From Porticoccaceae bacterium (GTDB lineage Bacteria; Pseudomonadota; Gammaproteobacteria; Pseudomonadales; Porticoccaceae), in the NCBI GenBank assembly GCA_021773435.1, contig JAJFKC010000037.1, positions 1 to 64,000 of the forward strand: 64,000 nucleotides of DNA. The letters run 5' to 3'. The translations under genes were made by a program, and so were the position numbers. Below are positions 8,216-17,641 of the stretch, in pieces. The notes under the pieces were generated by a model that saw nothing but the letters and a program-made list of their open reading frames with translations, searched no databases and was not told the origin of the DNA. The first letter of the stretch is position 1. Each line of letters starts with the position of its first letter.

Positions 8216-9274
8216 CTACAATTCTTTGTATATCGCTTCAGCCAGAGTTTCAGTATCAGCATCACCGCCCATATCAGGAGTCAGGTCGGCACCGCGTTCT
8301 AATACAGCCTCAATTGCGGTCACTATTCTCTGTGCCGCCTCAGTTTCACCCAGATGCTCCAGCATCATCGCCCCAGACCAAATCTGACCAATAGGATTAG
8401 CGATGCCCTGACCGGCGATATCAGGCGCCGAACCGTGCACTGGCTCGAACATTGAGGGGAACTTGCCTTCCGGGTTAATATTCGCCGACGGCGCGATACC
8501 AATGGTGCCAGCTATTGCTGGGCCAAGATCAGACAATATATCGCCAAATAAATTGCTGCCAACTACCACGTCAAACCAGTCGGGGTGCAGCACAAAGTTG
8601 GCCGCCAAGATATCGACATGGTATTGGTCAGTTTTAATATCCGTGTAATGACTGGCCATCTCAGCAAAACGCTCGTCCCAAAACGGCATGGTGTGCAAAA
8701 CACCATTGGACTTGGTCGCCGAGGTCACATGTTTAGCATCGCGCTGCCGTGCCAGCTCAAAAGCATACTTGAGAACTCGGTCAATGCCTCGACGGGTGAA
8801 CACATCGGTCTTGATCGCCGTTTCGTATTCAGTACCCTCATTGCTACGTCCACCAATGGACGAATATTCCCCTTCACTATTTTCACGCACCACGTAAAAA
8901 TCAATGTCCTCGGCACTGCGATTGGCCAACGGCGAGGTAACGCCTTTTAGCAAGCGCACCGGGCGTAGGTTGATGTATTGATCAAAGCGGCGACGGATGG
9001 GGATCAATAAGCCCCACAGCGAAATATGATCGGGTACACCGGGGAATCCCACCGCGCCGAGAAAAATGCCATCGCTATCTGCCAATTGCTCGATACCGTC
9101 GTCTGGCATCATCTTGCCGGTGGTGTGGTAGGTTTCACAACTCCAGGGGAATTCAGTCCATTGCAGACCGAAGTCCTGCTGGTCCGCCACCTTTTGCAAT
9201 ATTCGCACCGCCGGAGGCATTACTTCCTTGCCGATTCCGTCACCGGGGATAACTGCAATCATGTATTTTTTCAT
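8216..9274 (-). CDS. Tartrate dehydrogenase / isopropylmalate dehydrogenase family
   Basis: A 352-residue beta-decarboxylating dehydrogenase. It starts with the family motif VIPGDGIGKEV and contains INLRPVRLL, the lysine-tyrosine-type region VDILAANFVLHP and the metal/NAD region SNLFGDILSDLGPAIAGTIG. The overall pattern is closer to tartrate dehydrogenase/decarboxylase (TtuC-like, D-malate dehydrogenase) than to LeuB or isocitrate dehydrogenase, notably in the RRFDQYINLRP block and the absence of nearby leu genes. It would oxidise a 2-hydroxy acid such as tartrate or D-malate using NAD and Mn/Mg. Exact substrate uncertain. Confidence 0.85.
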   Translation of the reverse strand: MKKYMIAVIPGDGIGKEVMPPAVRILQKVADQQDFGLQWTEFPWSCETYHTTGKMMPDDGIEQLADSDGIFLGAVGFPGVPDHISLWGLLIPIRRRFDQYINLRPVRLLKGVTSPLANRSAEDIDFYVVRENSEGEYSSIGGRSNEGTEYETAIKTDVFTRRGIDRVLKYAFELARQRDAKHVTSATKSNGVLHTMPFWDERFAEMASHYTDIKTDQYHVDILAANFVLHPDWFDVVVGSNLFGDILSDLGPAIAGTIGIAPSANINPEGKFPSMFEPVHGSAPDIAGQGIANPIGQIWSGAMMLEHLGETEAAQRIVTAIEAVLERGADLTPDMGGDADTETLAEAIYKEL

Positions 9275-9457
9275 TGTAATAGACTCCCAAGCGGCATTTG
9301 TCGAGCGACCTTATACTGAATTCAGTTTCTAATTGCCACCGCTTTGATATCGTAAGGACCAGCCGATAAAACAACAGCAGCGTAGATACTGCATCTAACC
9401 AAAAATTTTGTATACTTTGCGGTCGAGACTAACTAAACACGAACACAGGGGAATCAA

Positions 9458-10978
9458 GTGGGAATTAAAACTGGCAAAGCCTATATCGAAAGTCTGCGTG
9501 ATGATCGCGATTTATATGTCAATGGTGAACGGGTAGGTGATGTCACTGCCCATGGCCCCTACAAAGGCATTATTAATGAAATGGCCGACCATTACGATCG
9601 CTTTCACGATCCAGAAATACAGTCACGCATGACCTTCCCATCACCGAAAGATGGTGCGCCAGTCAGCAATTCCTTCCTGCTAACCACGACATGGGATGAA
9701 ATGTTGCAGCGCATAGACGGTGAAACTTTGCGCAAGGATCACACCTACGGCCTGATGGGCCGACTGCCGGATTTCATGAACGCTTTTGTCACCGATGTCG
9801 CCGCCGTACCTCATGTGCTGGGCCATAAAGACAAGGCCTTTGCCGACAATGCGGTACGTTACTGGGAGTATTGTCGCGACGAAGATATCTGCCTCACCCA
9901 TACTCTGGTTGACCCGAAGAAAGATTACAGCCAGGGCATAGAGGGCCAACGGGCGCTTAAATTCATCCGCGAAACCGACGCCGGTATTATCGTCAGTGGT
10001 GCCCGTATGTTATCGACACTTGCACCGGTCAGCGAAGAAATCTGGGTGGGTCCTTATCTACCGAGATTACCGGGCGAAGAGGACTACGCGCTGTCTTTTG
10101 CCATACCGGTCGCCACACCTGGCCTGACTTTTGTTGCCCGCGAACCCTACGCCAGCGGCCGCAGCCGGTATGACCGGCCGCTATCAGAAAGATTTGACGA
10201 AGGCGATGCACTGGCACTGTTTGACAATGTCCTGATCCCCTGGGAGCGGGTTTTCGTCTGCCGCGATGTCACGGTTTACAATATGATGGGGCCGACTTTT
10301 CCAGGCTTTCTTGCCTTGCAGGCGATTATTCGAGGTCGAGCCAAGCTACGCTTTATGATTGGCCTGGCCAGTAAAATAATTGATGTACTGGGCAGAGAGG
10401 AACAAGCCCATTATCGCTCTTTGATTGGTGAGCTATGCGCCTATGACGAAATGGCCGACGGCTTGATTGATTCCAGTGCCCGCGAAGTTCTCACCAAAGC
10501 CAATGCCGAGATTAAAAACGCCGCCAACCCCGACTTCAGTCTTGAAGACCATCTGAAAGAAATGGCCGCACTATTCGCGAAACCAGAACGCGGCATGGTC
10601 GGCATGTCAACACTGCGATTTTTCGTGCCACAAATGAATAAGAAAATAGCTGATGTAATTCGCTTTGTCGGCAGTAGCTCGCTGGTCATGACTCCCACTG
10701 CCGCAGATTTCGCCCATCCGAAAATTGGCCCTCTCCTGGAGGAATATATTGCCGGTGCAGGTGTTACTGCTAAAGAGCGTGTGCAAGTGATGAAATTAGC
10801 CTGGGATGCCGTCTCAACTCAATTTGGCGGTCGCCAGGACATTTATGAAACATTTTTCGCCGGCGACCCGGAACTTGGGCGCCAACTTCACTACCAAACG
10901 CCAAAACGGGCCGGCTATGTCGCGATGGTTGATCGCTTACTGGCCGAAACGAATGCTGCCGATAAAGCAGCTGACTAA
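9458..10978 (+). CDS. 4-hydroxyphenylacetate 3-monooxygenase-type oxygenase (HpaB family)
   Basis: A 506-residue FADH2-using aromatic hydroxylase of the HpaB/HpaH family. The N-terminus (KTGKAYIESLRDDRDLYVNG) and the RLPDFMNAFVTD block near residue 100 are family hallmarks; size is normal. Such enzymes hydroxylate phenols ortho to the OH and need a separate flavin reductase (HpaC), which is not in the window. The start is GTG, with AGGGGAA 7-13 bases upstream. The next gene is an unrelated membrane protein 17 bases on, so this oxygenase appears isolated from other aromatic degradation genes. Confidence 0.88.
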   Translation: MGIKTGKAYIESLRDDRDLYVNGERVGDVTAHGPYKGIINEMADHYDRFHDPEIQSRMTFPSPKDGAPVSNSFLLTTTWDEMLQRIDGETLRKDHTYGLMGRLPDFMNAFVTDVAAVPHVLGHKDKAFADNAVRYWEYCRDEDICLTHTLVDPKKDYSQGIEGQRALKFIRETDAGIIVSGARMLSTLAPVSEEIWVGPYLPRLPGEEDYALSFAIPVATPGLTFVAREPYASGRSRYDRPLSERFDEGDALALFDNVLIPWERVFVCRDVTVYNMMGPTFPGFLALQAIIRGRAKLRFMIGLASKIIDVLGREEQAHYRSLIGELCAYDEMADGLIDSSAREVLTKANAEIKNAANPDFSLEDHLKEMAALFAKPERGMVGMSTLRFFVPQMNKKIADVIRFVGSSSLVMTPTAADFAHPKIGPLLEEYIAGAGVTAKERVQVMKLAWDAVSTQFGGRQDIYETFFAGDPELGRQLHYQTPKRAGYVAMVDRLLAETNAADKAAD

Positions 10979-10995
10979 CTAAACCTGGTAAAGGT

Positions 10996-11757
10996 ATGGG
11001 GACAACCAGCACGTTAATCCAGACCCTGAAAAGACAGGATTGGCGCATTTGGTTGGGCACTGTCGTCACTGTCCTCTGGCTTGCGGGAGGCATTTGGTAC
11101 GTCATACTAGTCAGCAGCGACACCCCGGATCAGAAATTCTCCCTCGAAGCGGTAGGAGGCTTTTTAGAAGGCGCTTTTGCGCCACTCGCCTTCTTATGGC
11201 TGGTCTTAGGGCTGTTCATTCAACAGCGCGAACTGGCTAACAACACCGAGGCGCTGCGCCTGACTTCCGAGCAATCAATTAAGCAAACCCAGGCGATTGC
11301 TGCCACCGAAATGAATGCCCGGCAGGAAACCTTCTTCAAAATATCAGAAAACGTCAATCGGCAGCTGGGCGGTATTTCGGGCATGCTATTGGCGTCAGGG
11401 CTAGGGCCGCTCGGCAATGGTAGCTTTAGCCGTGAACAAATTGATGATTATTTTGCCCAGGTTGCTAAAGGTGATGACGAGGTTTTTGCCAGATTATTTT
11501 TAAGTATGCATTTTATGGCAGAAGGTGGCCTACCAGAATTAATGTACGGCACCGAAATTCGCAAGCGACATACGGCAAATTATATGCGCGCTTTTGAAAA
11601 GCTTTGCAAACTGGCAAAAAATTGCGATGTTGATCGTATTATCGAAGACTCACTTATGCAGAGTGCGCTTGGATTGCTTTATCAACGCATGCTAGAGAAC
11701 AAACCACTGGGGTTGGAAGCAGACTTTACGGAATCGGCTGCAGATCAGATAAGCTAA
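10996..11757 (+). CDS. Hypothetical two-helix membrane protein
   Basis: A 253-residue protein that I cannot assign. Two hydrophobic segments near 17-39 (WLGTVVTVLWLAGGIWYVIL) and 52-71 (the GAFAPLAFLWLVLGLFI part) are probable membrane helices. They are followed by a polar, heptad-like stretch (QQRELANNTEALRLTSEQ onward, 72-110) likely to form a coiled coil, and then a cytoplasmic helical domain. It follows the hydroxylase by 17 bases and may be cotranscribed, but no functional link is evident. Confidence 0.75.
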   Translation: MGTTSTLIQTLKRQDWRIWLGTVVTVLWLAGGIWYVILVSSDTPDQKFSLEAVGGFLEGAFAPLAFLWLVLGLFIQQRELANNTEALRLTSEQSIKQTQAIAATEMNARQETFFKISENVNRQLGGISGMLLASGLGPLGNGSFSREQIDDYFAQVAKGDDEVFARLFLSMHFMAEGGLPELMYGTEIRKRHTANYMRAFEKLCKLAKNCDVDRIIEDSLMQSALGLLYQRMLENKPLGLEADFTESAADQIS

Positions 11758-11845
11758 TCGCCACAAAACTGCCCTGATTAGAGTTCCGGAGTTTAACTAC
11801 CCGAATCAGTCCCATTGATAAATGCTTCACAAGGCAATCGTTTCT

Positions 11846-12058
11846 ATGTCAACGTTCGTATCTGAATCGACCATCACCTGTCCCCAATGCGGTCACCACA
11901 AGACAGAAGTAATGCCGCTGGATTACTGTCAGTGGTTCTATGAATGTGAATCTTGCCAGGTACTATTGAAACCCGATCCGGGGCATTGCTGTGTTTATTG
12001 CTCCTTTGGCACGGCTAATTGTCCTCCCGTTCAATTAGGTAGCGGCGGCTGTGAATAA
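11846..12058 (+). CDS. GDCCVxC-type cysteine-rich small protein
   Basis: A 70-residue cysteine-rich protein. It has two zinc-ribbon-like pairs (Cys12/Cys15 in TCPQC and Cys34/Cys37 in CESC) and then GHCCVYCSFGTANCPP (47-61). This matches the GDCCVxC family, with His replacing the usual Asp. Relatives are often near mercury-resistance (merT/merP) genes, none of which are here. An in-frame ATG 24 bases upstream exists, but this start fits family length better and has AAGG upstream. Metal binding is likely; a specific role is unknown. Confidence 0.8.
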   Translation: MSTFVSESTITCPQCGHHKTEVMPLDYCQWFYECESCQVLLKPDPGHCCVYCSFGTANCPPVQLGSGGCE

Positions 12059-12215
12059 GTCTAAAGCTACATAACGCAAAGTCACTGCCGGTTTCAATCC
12101 ATAAGCGCATAAAGCCGAGGAATTTGCAGAATATCCAGGGGACGGGTATCTTGTCGGCCCTGCATTAACCCCACAGTTTGTTAATCCCCTAATTAGAACC
12201 AAAAGGAAACCGTCA

Positions 12216-12827
12216 ATGCCTTTTCCTGCACCTGCGCCACGCACTCATTTACATAACCGAAAAATCGATTGTCAGGGTTACCTGCGCGATGACGGCATGT
12301 GGGATATCGAAGCCATCATAGTTGATACCAAAACCTATACCGTCGACAACCGCTGGCGTGGTTTGCTTGATCCCGGCGTCCCCATTCACAATATGGGTCT
12401 GCGGCTAACCATTGATCACGACTTTGTCGTTCATGCTGTAGCAACTACGATGGACGACCAGCCCCATCAAGTTTGTCATGAAGCACTCGATGTTTATCAA
12501 CGGCTGGTCGGCCTGCGTATCGGTCCGGGCTGGAATCGTAAGGTAAAGGAATTACTCGGCGGCATCCAGGGTTGTACGCATCTGGTTGAATTACTCGGCC
12601 CCATGGCCACTGTCGCTTTTCAGACCACAGCGTCTCCGGCGGTGAAAGAGATGGCGCGAGAAAAATGTCCTGATGTCTATGAAGATATCGAACCGGATCC
12701 GACTCAAAAACCTTTTGTCTTGAACTCCTGCCATACCTGGCGGAGCGATAGCCCAGCGGTGGCGGAAGTTTATCCACTGCACTTTACCGGTCCGGACAAA
12801 GATAAATTCGTGGAATTAGACAACTAA
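12216..12827 (+). CDS. DUF2889 domain protein
   Basis: A 203-residue protein matching the DUF2889 pattern: an N-terminal HLHNRKIDCQGYLRDDGMWD stretch, an MGLRLTIDHDF strand pair, and the IGPGWNRKVKELLGG...GCTHLVELLGPMATVAFQT segment (113-148). AAGGAAA lies 8 bases before the ATG. The family's function is not established; members are cytosolic with conserved Cys and His residues (Cys140-Thr-His here) that could bind a metal. It stands alone and converges with the antiporter gene. Confidence 0.82.
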   Translation: MPFPAPAPRTHLHNRKIDCQGYLRDDGMWDIEAIIVDTKTYTVDNRWRGLLDPGVPIHNMGLRLTIDHDFVVHAVATTMDDQPHQVCHEALDVYQRLVGLRIGPGWNRKVKELLGGIQGCTHLVELLGPMATVAFQTTASPAVKEMAREKCPDVYEDIEPDPTQKPFVLNSCHTWRSDSPAVAEVYPLHFTGPDKDKFVELDN

Positions 12828-12896
12828 TAGCGGATATTGGTGGCGCCTATTTGAGGATCTCCTATGCCCAGCAATACGCCCAGTACCTTTCTCAGC

Positions 12897-14144
12897 TTAC
12901 ACCTTCTGTTCTTCGCCAGTCAGGCGCCGCACTAGTGGCCCCAGGCTCAGGCCCTGAACAACAATAGAAAAAACCACCACCACATAGGTGACCGTCACCA
13001 ACAAGTCACGTGTTTCTCCACTGGGCAGCGATAGCGCCAGGGCCACAGAAATACCCCCGCGCAGACCAGCCCAGGTCAGGATAGTCACCACCCCGGGTGA
13101 AAAACTACGAAAGCGGCGCATCAATATAATCGGCACACCCACACTAAATAGCCGCACGATGAGTATCAGTGGAATCGCTAGCAGGCCCGCCAGCAAATAA
13201 TCCCCGCGCAGGGAAATCACTAAAATTTCAAGACCCATTAACACAAAAAGCACGGCATTAAGCACTTCGTCAACCAGCTCCCAGAAGGTATCCAGATGCT
13301 CAATGGTGTGCTCAGACATAGCCGATTGCCGACCATGGTTGCCGATTAATAAACCAGCAACGACGATAGTGATTGGCGCTGACAGGTGTAGATGCTCCGC
13401 GATGGCATAGCCACCCATCACCAGGGCCAGCGTAATTAATACCTCAACCTGATAATTGTCCACACGTTTGAGCATCTGATAGGCCAAACCACCGGATATC
13501 AGGCCAAAGACCAGTCCACCAACGACTTCCTTTAAAAACAGAGTCGATATCATTGCGACGCTCACTTCTCCACCGTCCACGGCGATATCCGCTATAACCA
13601 AAAATACCACCACGGCAACACCGTCGTTAAACAATGACTCGCCCGTAATTTTGGTCTCAAGGGTTTTCGGCGCGCCGGCACTTTTAAGAATACCCAACAC
13701 GGCTATGGGATCAGTGGGCGAAATTAATGCACCAAATAACAAGCAATAAATCAAAGGAACATTCAGATCAAACCAGTTAAATAACCAGTAGGCTCCACCA
13801 CCAATCAAAAAAGTAGCCCCGACCACACCAAGGGTCGCTAAAATTCCAATCACCCATTTTTGTTGGGCAAGATCATTGAGATTAACGTGCAACGCGCCCG
13901 CAAAAAGCAGGAAACTTAACATGCCATGGAGCAGCGTTTTATCGAAATCAATCTGCGACAGTATGGTAGCTGCGTGCTCCTCCAGGCCATCTAAAAATGG
14001 TAAAGGCAGCTGTATGGCCAGAGACATCAGCAAGGCGGTCAGCATCAAACCGATCACGGTGGGTAATTTTAAGAAACGATGATTGACCCAGCTCAAAACT
14101 GCCGAAAGGCAGATAAGAATGGCGATGATATCGAATAAACGCAT
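12897..14144 (-). CDS. CPA1-type sodium/proton antiporter
   Basis: A 415-residue inner-membrane protein with about 12 hydrophobic segments, of the NhaP / CPA1 cation-proton antiporter family. Conserved ion-site motifs are SPTDPIAVL (142-150) and GESLFNDGVAVVVF (168-181), the latter with the Asn-Asp pair (173-174) typical of electroneutral CPA1 exchangers. It would export Na+ or K+ in exchange for protons, in keeping with a salty habitat. It lacks the long cytoplasmic C-terminal domain of many NhaP proteins. A single gene, divergent from the envelope operon. Confidence 0.9.
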   Translation of the reverse strand: MRLFDIIAILICLSAVLSWVNHRFLKLPTVIGLMLTALLMSLAIQLPLPFLDGLEEHAATILSQIDFDKTLLHGMLSFLLFAGALHVNLNDLAQQKWVIGILATLGVVGATFLIGGGAYWLFNWFDLNVPLIYCLLFGALISPTDPIAVLGILKSAGAPKTLETKITGESLFNDGVAVVVFLVIADIAVDGGEVSVAMISTLFLKEVVGGLVFGLISGGLAYQMLKRVDNYQVEVLITLALVMGGYAIAEHLHLSAPITIVVAGLLIGNHGRQSAMSEHTIEHLDTFWELVDEVLNAVLFVLMGLEILVISLRGDYLLAGLLAIPLILIVRLFSVGVPIILMRRFRSFSPGVVTILTWAGLRGGISVALALSLPSGETRDLLVTVTYVVVVFSIVVQGLSLGPLVRRLTGEEQKV

Positions 14145-14363
14145 GGTGTTATTGACCGTTACAATTGAATTGACCGGAGGAACGTAATTTTACCTGTCTC
14201 TTAATCAAGATGTCGCGTTTGCTAAGATCCAGCCTATGGCATTTCAATGTCTATCCAAAACCGAACGGTGACATTCATGGCAATACGCCATTCTTACTTG
14301 CGCAAGCCATGACGACCAGATAAATTACCCGCCGTTAAGGCCCACGGTAACAGGAGTAGTCTA

Positions 14364-15335
14364 GTGAATATCGCAGTTGTGGTGCCCTGTTACCGCGTGC
14401 ACAGCAAAATCCTTGGTGTGCTCGAAAAAATGCCTGCGCTGGTCAATCACATCATCTGTGTTGACGATGCCTGTCCTGACGGCAGTGCCGAGATAATTGA
14501 AAATCAGACCAACGACCCCCGCATCGTAGTTAAACGAAATCCGCACAACCTCGGCGTTGGCGGCGCTATGATTACTGGGTTTAAAACGGCATTACAATTA
14601 GGCGCGGACATTATCGTCAAAGTAGACGGCGATGGCCAAATGAATCCACAAAAAATCGCCCAGCTAATCAAACCTATTGTCGACGGCAAGGCCGATTACG
14701 TGAAAGGTAACCGATTTTTTCTGCTGGAAAATCTCGACGGCATGCCTCGCTTACGCATGGTCGGCAATGCCCTGCTGTCATTTATGAATAAACTCTCAAC
14801 AGGTTATTGGCAGATTTTTGATCCGACTAACGGTTTTGTCGCTATTCATTCCCGCATTTTGGCTTTAATACCACTCGACAAAATACATCATGGCTATTTC
14901 TTTGAATCTGACATGCTTTTCCGCCTCGCGACCATCCGTGCGGTGGTACGAGATTTCCCACAACAAGCTTTATATTCAGATGAAAATAGCAGTTTGAATA
15001 TCTTAAAAGTGATCCCCCAGTTTCTCTGGTTGCATACCCGAAATTTTTTCAAACGAATTTTTTATAATTATCTTATTAGAGACTTTCAGCTTGCTTCAAT
15101 CGAATGGTTGCTCGGCCCCACCTTGCTTATATTTGGTGTCATCCACGGCACCCTAGCCTGGCTTGACAGTGCCGCAGCACAAATTAACACGCCCGCCGGA
15201 ACCGTCATGCTCTCGGCCCTACCCATAATCATTGGTCTGCAATTAACCCTTTCGGCGATCGGTTTCGATGTCGGCAACCAACCTTCCATCCCACTGCATA
15301 AACTACTCGACCAAGATGACACCCAGCCGAATTAG
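14364..15335 (+). CDS. Family 2 glycosyltransferase, polyprenyl-phosphate type
   Basis: A 323-residue GT2 enzyme. The GT-A domain starts VVVPCYRVHSKI and contains VDDACPDGS (33-41) and the metal-binding VDGDGQMNP (87-95). Two hydrophobic C-terminal segments (about 245-265 and 280-305) resemble membrane-anchored polyprenyl-phosphate mannose/glucose transferases (DPM1/GtrB/ArnC-like). It probably charges undecaprenyl phosphate with a sugar at the inner membrane. The start is GTG with ACAGGAG upstream. It is first in a five-gene operon with overlapping ends. Confidence 0.87.
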   Translation: MNIAVVVPCYRVHSKILGVLEKMPALVNHIICVDDACPDGSAEIIENQTNDPRIVVKRNPHNLGVGGAMITGFKTALQLGADIIVKVDGDGQMNPQKIAQLIKPIVDGKADYVKGNRFFLLENLDGMPRLRMVGNALLSFMNKLSTGYWQIFDPTNGFVAIHSRILALIPLDKIHHGYFFESDMLFRLATIRAVVRDFPQQALYSDENSSLNILKVIPQFLWLHTRNFFKRIFYNYLIRDFQLASIEWLLGPTLLIFGVIHGTLAWLDSAAAQINTPAGTVMLSALPIIIGLQLTLSAIGFDVGNQPSIPLHKLLDQDDTQPN

Positions 15336-16701
15336 CGTCCGGCAAGGCCTCTTTTTACTGGCCATAAGCTCGGCACTGCTATCGTTTCACTGGGTGTTTT
15401 ATATCTCCATAGAAATTCCTCACAAGGACGAGATACGCTATGCAGATTACGTATATAGCCTTAGTCAGTACAATATTTTTGGTCTAAATTTTGGCGATAC
15501 GCACACTGAACCTGCACGAAGCTTTTCTAACGCACCTTTATATCCGCTGGTTTTATCGAGCATCACGTCGGAAAACACCGAGACTTCGCTGGCCTGTTAT
15601 CTGGAGCAGTCTGCACGTATAGACTGCTTAAACGGAAACGCTAGTTGCGGCCCACCTGCGGGTAACGCTGAAAGCTGTCCTCACCAGCTCGAACCTTTAA
15701 TACTAACGAACTATGTGTTGGCCGGAATAAGTCTGATACTCACAGGGCTCATCGGGTTTCGCTTGTTCAAGCTACCGGCCTACCTTTACCTCACACCCGT
15801 ATTTGTTTTTTTGTCTTTTACGCTCACAGACTACGGACAGCGAATACTGGTAACCAATTTAGTCATGCCGCTGTTTCTTGGGCTGCAATTTAGCGTACTC
15901 CTATGGTTTGAGCAGCGACAAATCCGTTACGGCATCCTCGCTGGGGTTCTATTGGCATTACTGACCCTAACCCGGCCAGAATATCTATATCTGCTGCCTT
16001 TTTGCCTGCTATGTGGTCTGCTTATCGCGATAAAGTCGCCCCGATCTCGGCAATCGATAGTCTGTTTTGTGTTGGGTTTTATCCTCACTATCAGTCCGTG
16101 GCTATGGAGAAATCACGAACTCTCATCCCAGTGGCAGCTAGTTGATAACCGCTATGGTGCATTTATCCTGGCTCAGCGTCTCGCATATAACGATATGAGC
16201 ACTAAGGAATGGCTCACGTCTTTTGTGTTCTGGTTTCCGGATGTTGGTGACAATATTGCAAAGAACGTTTTTCCTCCATATTTAACTGACCGACATGAGG
16301 CTGGGGCTCAAAATTCATATAATGAAATCGCAAAACAGTTATACGCTGAATCAGCTAACCATAATCATCCTATGCAATGGCTGTTAGGACAAATGTTTAG
16401 CCAACCTGTCATGCATACTTTAACCACACTGAGCTTTAGCTGGCGTGGACTCTTCCCAGGAAAGTGGTGGGCTATCGGCGGCTTTTTTACTTATCTGCTG
16501 CTGCTTTATCGTGAATTGAAAAATCGCAGGTTTGCACTGTTATGGATAAGCGCCCTGCCTTTTTATATGCTTCTGCTTCGTGCTGGCGTATCACTGAATG
16601 TGGCCCGATATAACCTGCCATTAATTGCTCTTTACGCATTGGGATGGACACACTTAGTGTTACCTACACGATATAAAAGCAAGCTCAATCACCAAACATG
16701 A
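15316..16701 (+). CDS. Multi-pass GT-C-like glycosyltransferase / membrane protein
   Basis: A 461-residue protein with about 9-11 hydrophobic segments. A large periplasmic-type loop follows the first helix and carries acidic residues (PHKDEIRYADYVYSL), the usual place of the catalytic Asp/Glu in GT39/GT83-type transferases that use polyprenyl-phosphate sugars. The chosen ATG overlaps the end of the upstream GT2 by 20 bases; an earlier ATG at 15268 would overlap by 68. It ends in an ATGA overlap with the next gene. A periplasmic sugar transferase is inferred, acceptor unknown. Confidence 0.75.
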   Translation: MTPSRISVRQGLFLLAISSALLSFHWVFYISIEIPHKDEIRYADYVYSLSQYNIFGLNFGDTHTEPARSFSNAPLYPLVLSSITSENTETSLACYLEQSARIDCLNGNASCGPPAGNAESCPHQLEPLILTNYVLAGISLILTGLIGFRLFKLPAYLYLTPVFVFLSFTLTDYGQRILVTNLVMPLFLGLQFSVLLWFEQRQIRYGILAGVLLALLTLTRPEYLYLLPFCLLCGLLIAIKSPRSRQSIVCFVLGFILTISPWLWRNHELSSQWQLVDNRYGAFILAQRLAYNDMSTKEWLTSFVFWFPDVGDNIAKNVFPPYLTDRHEAGAQNSYNEIAKQLYAESANHNHPMQWLLGQMFSQPVMHTLTTLSFSWRGLFPGKWWAIGGFFTYLLLLYRELKNRRFALLWISALPFYMLLLRAGVSLNVARYNLPLIALYALGWTHLVLPTRYKSKLNHQT

Positions 16702-17636
16702 ATGGACAAACTAATGTTTGGCTAATGGCCTCTGCCGTGAGTGTTGTGTTGCTAGGTTTTGTATTCTGGCAACTCGACACCGCCGTCCTCAGCACCCTAT
16801 TTTTTCAATTGCGTGTCGAGCTGGTCGCGGGGTTATTCGTATTTCTGACTATCGAAGCGATGATCACCGCAAAACGTATTCAGTATTTCACCAATACCGG
16901 AGCCAGTTACAGCAGAGGGTTGTATGCCAATGCCTGGTACATTATGTGGCTGAACTTATTACCCGCGCGGCTGGGTGAAGTTGCCGCCATATCTGTTTTT
17001 CAACGGGTTTTTGCAGTGTCACCGGGTGCCGCTATTGCCAGCATAGTCACTCAACGCATATTTGATCTTGTCGTGCTTACCAGCCTGCTTATTGCACTGT
17101 TAAGCATCAGCGTACTCGGCTCCGCAACCAGTTTAGTTGTTAACCTCGCGTTAATTACAGGGATATTTCTGCTTCTGGCAACGATGAATATGTGGCTCGA
17201 TTTTGCTTGCCGAATACTCTACAGAGTTAAACATAAACATCATCTATTACGTAAACTGTTGTCTATGTTTTTACAGGGTCGTCGATGGTACAAACACGAC
17301 TTTTCCCAATTGAAGGTCTGGCATGTTCTGATTCAGACTTTTATAAAATGGCTCGCCTCCATACTGGCAGTAGCAATACTACTTATGGCCTGCCAGCTAG
17401 AGCTTCCCTATGAGCGACTATTATTGGTTGGCATTTTGACAAACTTTCTTGGTGCCGTACCCTTACAGTCAGTAGGAGGGTTCGGCGTGATGGAGGCAGG
17501 ACTGAGTGGCATTTTGTATTCGTTCGGTGTCGATTTGCCAGAAGCAATCGCAGTGAGTCTGTTGCTAAGACTGAGTGTTTTATCCTATACGCTTATGTAT
17601 TTTTTATTCTGCGCCAGCTTGTTTAGAGAGACGTAA
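16698..17636 (+). CDS. LPG synthase TM-domain / flippase-like membrane protein
   Basis: A 312-residue protein with about 8 hydrophobic segments, matching the lysylphosphatidylglycerol synthase TM region family (PF03706-like, as in the MprF flippase domain). Diagnostic features are NAWYIMWLNLLPARLGE (about 76-92) and the late glycine-rich GAVPLQSVGGFGVMEAGL segment. The aminoacyl-transferring soluble domain of MprF is absent, so this is probably a lipid translocase or related membrane factor. Its ATG overlaps the previous stop codon (ATGA), showing translational coupling. Confidence 0.82.
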   Translation: MNGQTNVWLMASAVSVVLLGFVFWQLDTAVLSTLFFQLRVELVAGLFVFLTIEAMITAKRIQYFTNTGASYSRGLYANAWYIMWLNLLPARLGEVAAISVFQRVFAVSPGAAIASIVTQRIFDLVVLTSLLIALLSISVLGSATSLVVNLALITGIFLLLATMNMWLDFACRILYRVKHKHHLLRKLLSMFLQGRRWYKHDFSQLKVWHVLIQTFIKWLASILAVAILLMACQLELPYERLLLVGILTNFLGAVPLQSVGGFGVMEAGLSGILYSFGVDLPEAIAVSLLLRLSVLSYTLMYFLFCASLFRET

Positions 17637-17641
17637 TCTTT

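Noticed and set aside
16698-17636. Lysylphosphatidylglycerol synthase activity
   Set aside because: Only the membrane flippase-like domain is present; the soluble aminoacyl-transfer domain is absent.
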